This document shows, piece after piece, positions 28,844-38,409 of a stretch of DNA of 64,000 bases. Under the pieces are notes generated by a model. The model saw nothing but the letters and a program-made list of their open reading frames with translations. It was not told the origin of the DNA and did no database searches. Made by a program: the position numbers and the translations under genes. The DNA is taken from positions 609,766-673,765 of the forward strand of contig CAWEJL010000005.1 in assembly GCA_963809385.1 (NCBI GenBank). The letters are read 5' to 3'. Every line of letters starts with the position of its first letter. Position 1 is the first letter of the stretch. This DNA comes from JAKAIY01 sp963809385 (lineage in GTDB: Bacteria; Chloroflexota; Ktedonobacteria; Ktedonobacterales; JADMIN01).

Positions 28844-29917
28844 ATGGCAATAGTGGAATCGGCTGATGAACTCCAGGCCGCCCACGCCTCCGCGCCCGCC
28901 TCTCAAGAATGGCGGTGGTCACTGGGCATTGGCGTGGGCATCCTGGCTCTGATCGCGCTGGTTCCGCTGATGGGGGATCAGTCAGCGCTGAGTCTTTGGA
29001 CCTTCATCGTCATGTACATCGTGCTCGCGCAAGCGTGGAACCTCATCGGCGGATTCGCGGGGTACGCCGCATTCGGCAATGTCGCGTTCTTCGGCATTGG
29101 AGCCTACTCGGTGGCGATCATCCTGCAGGATGGCCGTCCTTACTGGCTGGGGATGGCCCTGGCCGCGGTGCTCGCCCCTCTCTTCGCGCTCCTCCTTGGA
29201 TTGCCGGTGTTGCGGCTGCGCGGCCACTACTTCGCTATTGCGACACTTGGCGTGGCTGTGGCGCTGGGTGAGTTCGTCGCTTCGAAAAACGTCGGCGCGA
29301 CTGCGGGCGAAATCTCACTTAATCCGCCGCCCATCAATTATCAGATCTCGAACAACCTCTTCTTTTATGGCTTTCTGGGACTGGCGCTGGTGACCCTGCT
29401 CGGAACGGTCTGGATGTCGCGCTCACGTATGGGATACGCGCTGGTAGCCATTCGTGAGAATGAGCTGGCGGCGGAGGCGCTCGGCATCCCCACGTATTGG
29501 TACAAGGTCAGCGCATTCGTCCTGAGCGCGCTGCCGACTGCGCTTGCTGGCGGGCTCTTCGCGTACTGGCAGTTGGCGTTTGACCCAACTGGCGAGGGTG
29601 GAGCGTTCGATGTCAACATCTCGGTAACGATGATTCTGATGGCCGTGCTTGGTGGGGCAGGTACTATCCTGGGTCCGATGCTTGGCGCCATTATCATCGA
29701 ATACCTCGACCAATATACACTGGTCGCCTTTCCCGCGTTCCACGGTCCGCTCCTGGGCGCCATGATCGTCCTGGTGGCAATCTTCCTGCCGCAAGGACTG
29801 ATTCGCCTGGTCCGTGAGCTTCTACGCTCACCAGAGGGTGTCAAGCTGAGTTACACCACACGTTTGAAGCAGGGGGTGCGGCGTGTCACACGCTTCATCG
29901 CGTCCAATGGCGTCTGA
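28844..29917 (+). CDS. Branched-chain-type ABC transporter permease (LivM family)
   Basis: This 357-residue permease has the LivM signature WNLIGGFAGYAAFGNVAFFG, PVLRLRGHYFAIATLGVAVA and SRMGYALVAIRENELAAEAL, the EAA-like loop that contacts the ATPases. The C-terminal part ends FLPQGLIRLVRELLRS. The ATG at 28844 is preceded by GAGAGGAG. It overlaps the next gene by 35 bases, which is common in tightly coupled transporter operons. Confidence 0.92.
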   Translation: MAIVESADELQAAHASAPASQEWRWSLGIGVGILALIALVPLMGDQSALSLWTFIVMYIVLAQAWNLIGGFAGYAAFGNVAFFGIGAYSVAIILQDGRPYWLGMALAAVLAPLFALLLGLPVLRLRGHYFAIATLGVAVALGEFVASKNVGATAGEISLNPPPINYQISNNLFFYGFLGLALVTLLGTVWMSRSRMGYALVAIRENELAAEALGIPTYWYKVSAFVLSALPTALAGGLFAYWQLAFDPTGEGGAFDVNISVTMILMAVLGGAGTILGPMLGAIIIEYLDQYTLVAFPAFHGPLLGAMIVLVAIFLPQGLIRLVRELLRSPEGVKLSYTTRLKQGVRRVTRFIASNGV

Positions 29918-30740
29918 GTCCGCGGCGAGCGGGACCGCGCCGCTGCTCGAGCTGGAGCACATGACGAAACGCTATGGCGGCTTGCCTGCGGTTGATGATC
30001 TCAGCTTCGGCGTGCGACCGGGCGAGACGCTCGGGGTGATCGGGCCGAACGGCGCGGGCAAATCCACAGTGATCGGCCTCGTGGGTGGCGCGATTGCGCC
30101 TACCTCGGGGGGCATCCGCTTTCAGGGTCAGGACATCACGAAACTGTCGCCACACCAGCGCGCGCATCTCGGTATCGCGCGCACGTTCCAGATCGCCCAG
30201 CCGTTCGCGGGCCTGAATATTCACGAGAACGTCATCATTGGCGCGCTCTTTGGTGGCCGCGCGCACGGCCGCGCCGAAGCGACCCGCATCGCTGACGAGG
30301 TGCTCGAGCGCACCAGGCTGACATCCAAAGCGCGCCTGAAAGGCGATGAGCTCACTGTCGCTGACCGCAAACGGCTGGAAATGGCGCGCGCGCTCGCGCT
30401 GCGACCGCGGCTACTCCTGCTGGATGAGGTTATGGCGGGGCTAACGCCAGCCGAAGTGGAGCAGGCCGTCCAGTTGATCCGCGAGATCAATCAGAGCGGA
30501 GTCACGCTGGTGGTCGTCGAGCACATCATGAAAGCAATCCGTGGTGTGTCAGATCGCGTGCTGGTCATCCACTTTGGCAAGCGCATCGCCGAGGGAACGC
30601 CTCAGGAGGTACTCGCGGACCCGAAGGTCATCGAAGCCTATCTCGGTGAGCGCTACGCCAAAGGGGGTCAGGCGTTCCAACAACCGGCGCCCAATGCGAG
30701 CGATTCAGCGCTTACGGACAGAGGAGAGAGCGACGTATGA
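29883..30740 (+). CDS. Branched-chain-type ABC transporter ATP-binding protein (LivG family)
   Basis: This 285-residue ATPase has Walker A GPNGAGKST, the Q-loop region RTFQIAQPFAGLNIHENV, a signature region (ELTVADRKRLEMARALALRP) and Walker B LLLLDEVMAGL. The signature motif is less canonical than LSxGQ, as in many LivG homologues of organic-acid importers. The GTG at 29883 follows GGGGG; the ATG at 29907 is an alternative. It supplies energy for uptake with the LivF-type partner. Confidence 0.9.
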   Translation: MSHASSRPMASESAASGTAPLLELEHMTKRYGGLPAVDDLSFGVRPGETLGVIGPNGAGKSTVIGLVGGAIAPTSGGIRFQGQDITKLSPHQRAHLGIARTFQIAQPFAGLNIHENVIIGALFGGRAHGRAEATRIADEVLERTRLTSKARLKGDELTVADRKRLEMARALALRPRLLLLDEVMAGLTPAEVEQAVQLIREINQSGVTLVVVEHIMKAIRGVSDRVLVIHFGKRIAEGTPQEVLADPKVIEAYLGERYAKGGQAFQQPAPNASDSALTDRGESDV

Positions 30741-31516
30741 GCCAGCCACCTCAAAGCGCGATGACCAACGCCTCCGAGACATCCGCCGGCGTACCGCAAA
30801 CGCTGCTCAGCGTTCGAGACATGAACGTTGGCTATGGCGATACACAGGTGCTTTGGGACGTCTCGATGGAGTTGCGCCGTGGAGAGGTGGTGGCGCTGGT
30901 CGGAGCCAATGGCGCCGGCAAGTCCACCTTGCTCTCAGCGCTCTCCGGGCTCCTACGGGTGTGGTCAGGTCACATTGATCTCGCCGGGCGCGACATCACC
31001 CGGGCGCCAGCCGAGCGCATTGTGCGGCTGGGCATGGCGCATGTGCCGCAGGGGCGCAGGCTCTTCAGCGGCCTGAGTGTCGAAGAGAATCTGCGCCTGG
31101 GCGCCTACACCAGACGCGCTGGCTCTTCAGCGGCGATCGCCACTGATCTCGATCGCGTCTACACCTTGCTTCCGAAGTTGCGCGAGCGGCGCACGCAGCT
31201 TGCGGGTCTGCTCTCAGGCGGCGAGCAGCAGATGGTGGCGATCGGACGTGGTCTCATGACCCGGCCGGAAGTTCTTCTCATAGATGAGCTTTCGCTTGGA
31301 CTGGCGCCGACGATTGTGGATGACTTGCTGGCGGCTATTGACTCTATTCACCGGGAAGAAGGGTTAGCCTTCCTGTTGGTTGAGCAGGATGTGCAGATTG
31401 CGCTCGAGCGCGCTGATCGCGGCTACGTCCTGGAGAATGGTCGAATCGCGCTGAGTGGTCCAGCGTCAGATCTCCTGCGCAGTGAGGCCGTGCGGACCGC
31501 GTATCTGGGCATCTAA
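30737..31516 (+). CDS. Branched-chain-type ABC transporter ATP-binding protein (LivF family)
   Basis: This 259-residue ATPase has Walker A GANGAGKSTLL, LGMAHVPQGRRLFSGLSVEENL (quoted in part, typical of LivF), signature LLSGGEQQMVAIGRGL and Walker B VLLIDELSLGLAP. Its ATG overlaps the LivG-type stop (ATGA). It is the last gene of the importer operon; an MFS gene follows after about 105 bases. Confidence 0.93.
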   Translation: MSQPPQSAMTNASETSAGVPQTLLSVRDMNVGYGDTQVLWDVSMELRRGEVVALVGANGAGKSTLLSALSGLLRVWSGHIDLAGRDITRAPAERIVRLGMAHVPQGRRLFSGLSVEENLRLGAYTRRAGSSAAIATDLDRVYTLLPKLRERRTQLAGLLSGGEQQMVAIGRGLMTRPEVLLIDELSLGLAPTIVDDLLAAIDSIHREEGLAFLLVEQDVQIALERADRGYVLENGRIALSGPASDLLRSEAVRTAYLGI

Positions 31517-31621
31517 GCCCGAGGTGAGCAGCCGCAAGACTGTTCCGTAAAACACCAGCGGTGTTTCTGTGCATGGTTGGCGTCGCGCCAGCGCAGGGCG
31601 AGCGGGAGAGAGCCAGCAGCC

Positions 31622-32917
31622 ATGGATGCGCATAACAACGTTGAGCCGCGCATGACAGGGTCGCTTTCTCAAACGAGCGCGTCTCCAGAGCGCGCCGAGC
31701 GGCTCGACGGAGCCCGGGTGCGTGGCCTCATCGCCACCAACATCGGGGCGTCGGTGGCTTTCGCGGCCATGTACTCGACTCAGCCCGTGTTGCCCCAGAT
31801 CGGGCGTGACTTTCACGTAGACGCGGCAACCGCAGGTCTGACGCTGCTCGCCGTCACCTTCGCGCTGGCATTCGCCTCACTTGGCGCTGGCCGTATCTCT
31901 GATCACTTCGGCAGCAGGCGCGTGATGCTCGTCTGCCTCGTCGCGCTGACGGCGCTGAGCACGCTCGCGTCCGTCGCGCCTACATTCGGGCTACTCGTCG
32001 CCTTACGCGCGGCGCAGGGGCTGGTCATTCCGGGGATCACGGTTTCCGGCCTGGCCTATCTGCATAACGACCTACCGGCTAGTTGGCGTGGGCGAGCCAG
32101 TGGTTTCTACATTGGAACGAACACGATTGGCGGGCTTGTTGGAAGGCTTTGTGTAGGCCTGCTGGTTGTCACGATCACCTGGCGTGGCGGGCTTGCTATG
32201 ATCGCCGGTATGGTCGCGCTGGGCGCGCTCATCCTCATCTTTGGCATGCCGCGAACCGCGCCCACCGCGCAGGCCATCGCGCAACCTGAGGCGTCGCCTA
32301 CTGACCCATCGCTCTGGAGTATCGTGGCTCGCCTGTGGTGGGCGCCGCTCATTGGCGCTACGGTCTTTTTCCCATTTATCACCATCTTCACCTACACCCC
32401 CTATCGCCTTGAGGGAGCGCCATTCTTCCTCTCGCCCAGTAACGCGAACCTCTTCTACCTCGTGTACGTCCTCGGCGCAATCGCATCACTCGCCGCGGGG
32501 CAGATTTCGGATCGCATCGGCCGGCGCACGACGATCTACCTCGGCCTGGCTATCTGCGCTCTTGGCCTCGTCCTGAGCCTGATCAATCTTCTCCCAATGG
32601 CGTTGCTGGCGCTGGCGCTCGTGTGCGCGGGTGGTCTCTCGGCGCATGTTGTCGCCAACGCCTCGGTGAGTGATGGCGCTAATCCCCTGGGAGCCGGAGC
32701 CCGGGCGACCGCTCTCTCGCTCTATACCATGGGGTTCTACCTTGGGGGTGGGCTAGGCGCGTTTATTCCAGGCTTTGGTTGGGAGCATTGGGGCTGGCCA
32801 GGGGTCATTGCGCCGTGTGCGGTTGCGCTTGTCCTCGCCAGTCTTTTCGCGCTAAAAACCCCGTTGCGCCCGCAAGGACAGGCGGCGCCTGGCATGGAGC
32901 CAGCAGCGGCTCCCTAA
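31622..32917 (+). CDS. MFS transporter (YnfM-like)
   Basis: This 431-residue, 12-helix carrier has an N-terminal motif MYSTQPVLPQIGRDFHVD typical of the YnfM/arabinose-efflux-like group, with loop motif GRISDHFGSRRVMLVCLVAL and second-half GQISDRIGRRTTIYLGL. Direction and substrate are unknown. It is in the same direction as the ABC importer and converges with the CaiB-type gene, with only about 20 bases between the stop codons. Confidence 0.85.
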   Translation: MDAHNNVEPRMTGSLSQTSASPERAERLDGARVRGLIATNIGASVAFAAMYSTQPVLPQIGRDFHVDAATAGLTLLAVTFALAFASLGAGRISDHFGSRRVMLVCLVALTALSTLASVAPTFGLLVALRAAQGLVIPGITVSGLAYLHNDLPASWRGRASGFYIGTNTIGGLVGRLCVGLLVVTITWRGGLAMIAGMVALGALILIFGMPRTAPTAQAIAQPEASPTDPSLWSIVARLWWAPLIGATVFFPFITIFTYTPYRLEGAPFFLSPSNANLFYLVYVLGAIASLAAGQISDRIGRRTTIYLGLAICALGLVLSLINLLPMALLALALVCAGGLSAHVVANASVSDGANPLGAGARATALSLYTMGFYLGGGLGAFIPGFGWEHWGWPGVIAPCAVALVLASLFALKTPLRPQGQAAPGMEPAAAP

Positions 32918-32939
32918 CCCGCTGGCGCCATCCGCCGCG

Positions 32940-34118
32940 CTAGATCGCACCCTCCGCTTGGAACTGGCTGATCCGCTCCGCGCTGTAGCCCAGCGCCGTC
33001 AGAATCGCTTCTGTATGCTCACCCACCGCTGGGATGGGGTCCATGCGCGGCTCCACGCCGCGCTGCGTGACCGGCGGCGTCAGCGCGCGCAGCGGGCCGA
33101 CTGGCGACCCAACCTCGCGCCAGCGTCCACGGGCGGCAAGTTGGGGATGCTCCCAGAACTCATGCATCGTGTTCATCCGAGCGTTGGCGATCTGCGCCTG
33201 ATCGAGCCGGGCGACCACTTCATCCACCGTCAGACGGCTCATGACCTCATTGATGATGGCATGCAGCGCATCGCGGTTGGCCACTCGCCGCGCGTTCGTC
33301 TGGAAGCGCGCGTCAGCCGCAACGTCCGGGCGCTCGAGCGTCTGGACACAGAAGCGCTCCCACTCCCGCTCATTCTGAACAGCGAGATTGATCTCGTGTC
33401 CATCGGCGCAGCGGAAGGGGCCATAGGGAGCGATGGTCGCATGGCTGGCTCCGGCGCGCGGCGGCTCGTGGCCGCCATATACGGCGTAGTAGGCGGGATG
33501 ACTCATCCACTCGCCCAGCGCCTCGAACAGCGAGACTTCCAGCGCAGCGCCCTCACCTGTGCGCTCTCGCTGGTAGAGCGCCGACAGGATACCACTATAA
33601 GCGTACATCCCCGCCGCGGTGTCGGCGGCGGAGATTCCCACCTTGGACGGTGTTTCCGGGGAGCCTGTGATCGAGACGAGTCCTGTCTCGCATTGGACGA
33701 GCAGGTCGTACGCCTTCTTGTCACGGTACGGGCCACTGGAGCCGTAACCAGAAATCGCGCAGATGATGAGGCGCGGATAGCGCGCCGAAAGCTCATCGGC
33801 GCCCAGGCCCAACCGCTCCACCGCTCCAGGCGCGAGGTTCTGAATAAAGACATCGGCCTCCGCGAGTAGGCCGTGGATGATAGCGCCCGCTTCAGGATGC
33901 TTGAGGTCGAGGGTGAGGCTTTCCTTGGAGCGGTTGAGCCAGACAAAGTAACTGGCCATGCCGCGTACCGTCTCGTCATAGTGGCGTGCGAAATCGCCTA
34001 CGCCAGGTCGCTCGACCTTGATCACCCGCGCCCCCAGATCTGCGAGCTGGCGCGTCGCGAAGGGCGCGGCAACCGCCTGCTCTAGGGCGACAACGGTGAT
34101 TCCCGCTAGTGGCAGCAT
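32940..34118 (-). CDS. CaiB/BaiF-type class III CoA-transferase
   Basis: This 392-residue class III CoA-transferase starts LAGITVVALEQAVAAPFATR and has VIKVERPGVGDFAR, LNRSKESLTLDLKHPEAG, and the catalytic Asp in DKKAYDLLVQCETGLVS. The stretch ISAADTAAGMYAYSGILSAL and ASHATIAPYGPF is like mesaconate/itaconate/citramalate CoA-transferases, so a C4-C5 dicarboxylic acid is a reasonable substrate guess. It moves CoA between an acyl-CoA donor and a free acid. It overlaps the stop/start of the upstream MmgE/PrpD gene and is last in a five-gene operon. Confidence 0.88.
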   Translation of the reverse strand: MLPLAGITVVALEQAVAAPFATRQLADLGARVIKVERPGVGDFARHYDETVRGMASYFVWLNRSKESLTLDLKHPEAGAIIHGLLAEADVFIQNLAPGAVERLGLGADELSARYPRLIICAISGYGSSGPYRDKKAYDLLVQCETGLVSITGSPETPSKVGISAADTAAGMYAYSGILSALYQRERTGEGAALEVSLFEALGEWMSHPAYYAVYGGHEPPRAGASHATIAPYGPFRCADGHEINLAVQNEREWERFCVQTLERPDVAADARFQTNARRVANRDALHAIINEVMSRLTVDEVVARLDQAQIANARMNTMHEFWEHPQLAARGRWREVGSPVGPLRALTPPVTQRGVEPRMDPIPAVGEHTEAILTALGYSAERISQFQAEGAI

Positions 34119-35549
34119 CAGGAGGACCTCGCTGGCTTCGTCTGCGCGCGTGGCAGCAGGTCGCGCACATCTGGTTGATCGGCGAGCGCCCAGCTGCGCG
34201 CGATCAGCGCCTCGATCTCCTCAGGCGACGCGCCATCCGCATAGGCCGCGAGCAGGCGCGCCTTTTCGGTGAGCTCGTCGCGTGTCAGCGGATTGCCTGG
34301 ATCACCCTTCGGCTCGTCCACCCGCGAGACCAGGCGCCGCCCATCGGTAGTCTCCACCTCGACCAGTCCAATCCACTGTCGGGGGTAAGCCGCCTCGATC
34401 TCTGGATCGTACACCATCTCGACCCGCTCTTTGAACGCGGATGTCGCCGGGTCGCTCAGGCGCTCGGGCGTAAAGTCGGTGATGCCAGCGTGACCGTCGA
34501 GCGCGGCCAGCGCCAGCACAAACCCCATCGAGAACTTCGCCTGGTGGACGGTGCGCGCGGCGGCGGCGGGCGCGAGCACGTCTATGGCGGCCTGGTAGAC
34601 ATGCGCCCGCACATGCGCGATCTCCTGCGCCGTCAGGTGATGCTCGCGCATGAGCCGCAGTAGCGCATCGGCGGAGGGGTGGGTATGGCGACAGGAGGCG
34701 TGATACTTGAAGGAAGTTTCGAGCAGCGCCCAGCGCTCGCCCAAGCCATCTGTCAGGCGTCGTGGGTCGGCGTCGGACGACATGCCAGCCGCCATCCCCT
34801 GTTCACCTTCGAGGATGCGCGTCGCCCCGGTGAAGCCATCGCGCGCCAGATATGCCGAGAACAGCCCATCCGCCGCCGCTTTGCCCGCGTGCAGCTGCTT
34901 CGAGTCGGCGGCGTCGCGCAGGAACTCCCAGAGTCCAGCGGCCTGTGTGCCAGCCGAGCCGAGCGCGTGCAACATCGTCATGGCGTCCGCGTCGAGCAGA
35001 TGCGCGGCGGCCACGGCGGCGGCCAGTGTCCCCGCCGTGCCTGTCGTATGGAAGACGCGATAATGCGAGCGACCCAGGAAGGCTCCTACACGCGCGCCCG
35101 CCTCGTAGCCAGCGACCGCCGCTGTGATGAGGTCGCGGCCCGAGGCGCCGATGTCTTGCGCGGTGGCGAGCGCAGCCGGCCAGACCACCGTGCCGGGATG
35201 GAAGACCGCCTCATTGTGCACGTCGTCCTGCTCGACCACATGGGATGCGGCGCCATTGACGAGCGCGGCGAAGAGTGGGCGATGTGCGACGGCGTGAGCC
35301 CAGGAGCTCACACGGGCCATCCGCTGGACCCATGCGAGCGGCCATCTGGTCGAGGATGGTGATCGGGCGCGCGGCCCGGCCCGCTAGCGCGGACGCCAGC
35401 CAATCGAGGAAAAGCTCTTCGGCGCGGTGGACGACCGCCTCGGGGAGCGCTTCGTAGCGCAACCCCGCGAGGAACGTCGCCAGGGCGCGGCTTGTTCCCG
35501 CGCTGTCGCTGGAGCGCATATCGGGTTCGGACTGGGCGCTCGCGCTCAT
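34118..35549 (-). CDS. MmgE/PrpD-family protein (one frameshift)
   Basis: The N-terminal part (YEALPEAVVHRAEELFLDWLAS, shown in part; GPCELLGSRRRTS) and the rest (LFAALVNGAASHVVEQDDVH, FHPGTVVWPAALATAQ, SFKYHASCRHTHPSADAL) lie in two frames. Deleting one C from the CCC/GGG run near 35284 joins them as RRTSPLFAALVNGAASH. The family includes 2-methylcitrate dehydratase and cis-aconitate decarboxylase. Basic and His residues of the active site region (KYHASCRHTH) are present. Total length about 475 residues is normal. Start and stop codons overlap those of its neighbours, so it belongs to the CoA-ester operon. Confidence 0.82.
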
Positions 35550-36092
35550 TGTGATTCGCCTTTCTCCGCTCCTGGCGGTGGCGCCTCCCGCTCCGGCGCG
35601 ATCGTGGGCCGTGGAATCTGTGGGGCCTGCCCGCGCTTATACACCATGACCGTGCGCTTGAAGCTGATCACGACCTCGCCGCGCTGGTTGTAGCCAATCG
35701 TGCGTACGGTGACGATGCCAATGGTAGGGCGTGAGCGCGATTCGCGCGTCTCGAGCACCTCAGACTGCGAGTAGATGGTGTCACCCTCAAACACAGGGGC
35801 GGGTAGGCGGACCTCATCCCAGCCCAAGATTGGCGAACACGTTCTGCGAGACGTCCGTGACGCTTTGCCCGGTCACCAGCGCCAGCGTGAAGGTGGAATC
35901 CACGAGCGGCTTGCCGAACTCAGTCTGCGCGGCGTAATGATGATCGAAGTGGACCGGAGCCGTGTTCTGGGTGAGCAAGGTGAACCAGATGTTGTCCGTC
36001 GTGGTGATGGTTCTACCGAGTGGATGCTGGTAGATGTCCCCTACCGTGAAATCCTCAAAAAATCGGCCTTGCCAGCCTGTTTGTGTTGGCAT
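35546..36092 (-). CDS. MaoC-family hydratase (mesaconyl-CoA/beta-methylmalyl-CoA hydratase-like; one frameshift)
   Basis: The first half (GRFFEDFTVGDIYQHPLGRT, TAPVHFDHHYAAQTEFGKPL, TLALVTGQSVTDVS) and second half (WDEVRLPAPVFEGDTIYSQS) are in two frames. Dropping one G from GGG at about 35822 yields NVFANLGWDEVRLPAPVF. The hot-dog fold with FDHHYA and the proposed Asp/His pair fits R-specific enoyl-CoA hydratases of the mesaconyl-CoA type. Length of about 181 residues is normal for a single hot-dog unit with a short Pro-rich tail. The gene overlaps MmgE/PrpD by an ATGA. Confidence 0.8.
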
Positions 36093-36183
36093 GCGTCGCT
36101 GCCTGCCTTTCCGCGTCGCTCTCGCATAGCCCGCCGTTTCCGCTCACCCAGCGCCTCGCCCGCGCCGCGAGAACCGCATGCGT

Positions 36184-37344
36184 CTAATATGACCGCGGCA
36201 ATCCGAGCACATGCTCGGCGACGTAGCTCAATACTAGGTTGTTGGTGATTGGCGCGGTGCGATAGAGCCGGGTCTCGCGCCACTTACGCTCGACGTGGTA
36301 CTCACTCGCCAGTCCGTATCCGCCAAGTGTCGCCATCGCCACGTCGCCAGCCTCCCATGACGCTTCCGAAGCCAGATATTTCGCCATGTTGGCCTCCGGC
36401 CCGCACGGTTGTCTGGCGTCGAACGCCGCCGCGGCCTTCAGGCGCATCAGGTCGGCGGCCTCGACCGCCATATGCGCCTTGGCGATCGGGAACTGGACTC
36501 CCTGATTCTTCCCAATTGGCCGGTCAAACACGGTACGCTGGCTCGCGTAGGCTGTGGCTTGCTCGATGAACCAGCGACCATCGCCGATGCATTCGCTGGC
36601 GATGAGGATGCGCTCCGCGTTGAGGCCATCCAGCAGATACGAGAAGCCACGCCCCTCCTCGCCGATGAGGGCGTCCTCGGGAACTTCGAGGTCAGTGATG
36701 AAAAGCTGATTGGTTTCGTGATTGATCAACGTCTCGATCGGTTTGGCCTGGATGCAGTCGCCCGCCGCGCGCGTGTCCACCAGAAAGAGGCTCATGCCGT
36801 CGGTCTTCTTTTGGGCTTGTTCAAGCGGCGTGGTGCGCGCGAGCAGCACCATCAGATCGGAGTGCTGATAGCGTGAGGTGAAGACCTTCTGGCCGTTGAT
36901 GACGTAGCCGTGATCAGTTTTGCGCGCGAAGGTCTTGATGCGCGTCGTATCTGATCCGGCGTCCGGCTCCGTGACCCCAAACGCTTGCAGGCGCAGCGCC
37001 CCACTGGCGATCTCTGGGAGGTATCGCCGCTTCTGCGTTTCGCTGCCGTGGCGCAGCAGGGAGCCCATCGTATACATCTGCGCATGGCAGGCGGCGCTAG
37101 AGCCGCCGGAATGGTTGATCTCTTCGAGCACAATGGAGGCTTCTGTGATGCCCATTCCCCCGCCGCCGTACTCCTCAGGGATCAGGATACCGAGCCACCC
37201 GGCGTCACTCATCGCCCGCACGAACTCTTCGGGATAGGCGCGCCGCGTATCACACACGCGCCAGTAGTCGAGGCCGAAGCGGTCGCAGAGCGCGCGCACT
37301 GAGGCGCGGACCTCCCGCTGCTCCTCAGATATGGTGAAGTCCAT
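36184..37344 (-). CDS. Acyl-CoA dehydrogenase
   Basis: This 386-residue flavoprotein has the N-terminal helical domain, the FAD/substrate region AFGVTEPDAGSDTTRIKT, VINGQKVFTSRYQHSDLM, and the C-terminal domain with RPIGKNQGVQFPIAKAHM and LGGYGLASEYHVERKWRE. It should oxidise an acyl-CoA to an enoyl-CoA. At the place where many family members have Y-E-G-T with the catalytic Glu, it reads LYRTAPITNN, so the base must lie elsewhere, as in isovaleryl-CoA dehydrogenase, or the reaction is different. It precedes the MaoC gene in the same operon. Confidence 0.88.
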   Translation of the reverse strand: MDFTISEEQREVRASVRALCDRFGLDYWRVCDTRRAYPEEFVRAMSDAGWLGILIPEEYGGGGMGITEASIVLEEINHSGGSSAACHAQMYTMGSLLRHGSETQKRRYLPEIASGALRLQAFGVTEPDAGSDTTRIKTFARKTDHGYVINGQKVFTSRYQHSDLMVLLARTTPLEQAQKKTDGMSLFLVDTRAAGDCIQAKPIETLINHETNQLFITDLEVPEDALIGEEGRGFSYLLDGLNAERILIASECIGDGRWFIEQATAYASQRTVFDRPIGKNQGVQFPIAKAHMAVEAADLMRLKAAAAFDARQPCGPEANMAKYLASEASWEAGDVAMATLGGYGLASEYHVERKWRETRLYRTAPITNNLVLSYVAEHVLGLPRSY

Positions 37345-37436
37345 GTTTCATCACCCCATGCTGGCGCAAAACAACGCGCTGCTCACGGCTGTGTTCGCGA
37401 GAGCGACGCTCGCGCTTCGCGGCAGGCGCCAGCCCG

Positions 37437-37856
37437 CTAGCTCACTCCAGAGCCTCCCTCGAACACCGCAACGGTAGGCTCGATTCCCTCAGCGCCGACA
37501 ATCTCCCGCCAGGCCTCAAAACCAGCCTGGAACGCGACGATCCCCGCTTCAGGAAGCGTGATCTCGATCGCTTCCAGAATCTCTTGTGGCGTGAGGCCCA
37601 GATCGAGCGCCGCGCGAATGTGGCTCTGGATGTGTCCTTTGCCCGCGCGCATCACCGTTAGGGTGGCGATAAAGAGCAGTTCTTTCGTCCGCCTGTCGAG
37701 CGTGCGCTGGCGCAGATAGACGCTCTCGACCAGCGCATTGGTCGTGGTGAGCGTCTCGAAATCAGCCTTGGCCATCACCTTGTGATAGTCGAGCACGTAG
37801 CCTCGCGCGCGCGCCATCTCGTCAATGTACGCCTGGCGCTCGTCGTCGGTCGCCAT
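37437..37856 (-). CDS. Carboxymuconolactone decarboxylase/AhpD-family protein
   Basis: This 139-residue helical protein has the CMD fold pattern: RTKELLFIATLTVMRAG, then HIQSHIRAALDLGLTPQEILEA (in part), with the His pair of the decarboxylase-like branch but no CxxC of the peroxidase branch. Function in this operon is unknown; CMD proteins often accompany catabolic CoA-ester genes. It is the first gene of the operon. A TATACT box at 37909-37914 (minus strand) about 55 bases upstream may be its -10 element. Confidence 0.78.
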   Translation of the reverse strand: MATDDERQAYIDEMARARGYVLDYHKVMAKADFETLTTTNALVESVYLRQRTLDRRTKELLFIATLTVMRAGKGHIQSHIRAALDLGLTPQEILEAIEITLPEAGIVAFQAGFEAWREIVGAEGIEPTVAVFEGGSGVS

Positions 37857-38167
37857 AGGATTCCCTTTCCATGCGCTATCGAATGCTTGGAGTAAAAGCC
37901 GTGATGACAGTATATCCCGTTACACGCCACTTGCTATACCGCCGTCATGGCATCCTCGCCGATTGTCCTGGCTCGAGCCCGCTGCGTCCATACGTTATTT
38001 TATCTTTTCGACCCTTTGTCCACTGCATCGTTATGGGGAGCGCCTCAGTTCGCCTATGTTCGCAAACTCGCAGAATTCCGGGTCTATAAATCTCCGTGAG
38101 CATGCGCGCATACGCCATAGTTCCCCCTTGGCGTCAGATTTGGCCACAAATGGCGTAGGTCAGAACA

Positions 38168-38200
38168 AAGCGGCTTTGTGGAAGTACCACAAAGCCGCTT
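38168..38200 (-). terminator. Strong stem-loop downstream of tRNA-Arg
   Basis: A perfect 14-bp inverted repeat, AAGCGGCTTTGTGG and its complement, is separated by a five-base loop. It lies about 20 bases after the tRNA gene on the minus strand and probably ends its transcript. There is only a weak T tract (CTTTGTTCT). Confidence 0.7.
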
Positions 38201-38220
38201 GAAATCCGGGTTGACGAGGT

Positions 38221-38292
38221 GGGGCTGGGCGGACTCGAACCGCCGACCTCCGGTTTAGGAAACCGCTGCTCTATCCACTGAGCTACAGCCCC
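38221..38292 (-). tRNA. tRNA-Arg (anticodon CCU)
   Basis: The 72-base minus-strand sequence folds as a standard cloverleaf: acceptor GGGGCTG/CAGCCCC, D-arm GCTC/GAGC, anticodon loop TTCCTAA with anticodon CCT, five-base variable loop, and T-arm GGCGG/CCGCC with TTCGAGT. The CCA end is not encoded. Position 27-43 is a G-G mismatch. Confidence 0.96.
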
Positions 38293-38409
38293 GGGTTGCG
38301 AGACGCGGGCGCGCCGCGTTCACAGCCGTAGTATATGCGACGGCGGGCTTGGGGCGCAATTGTCTCCGCTTCGCTCGCAGGGCGGTGTCAAAGTCGTTGA
38401 CCAGAAGCG

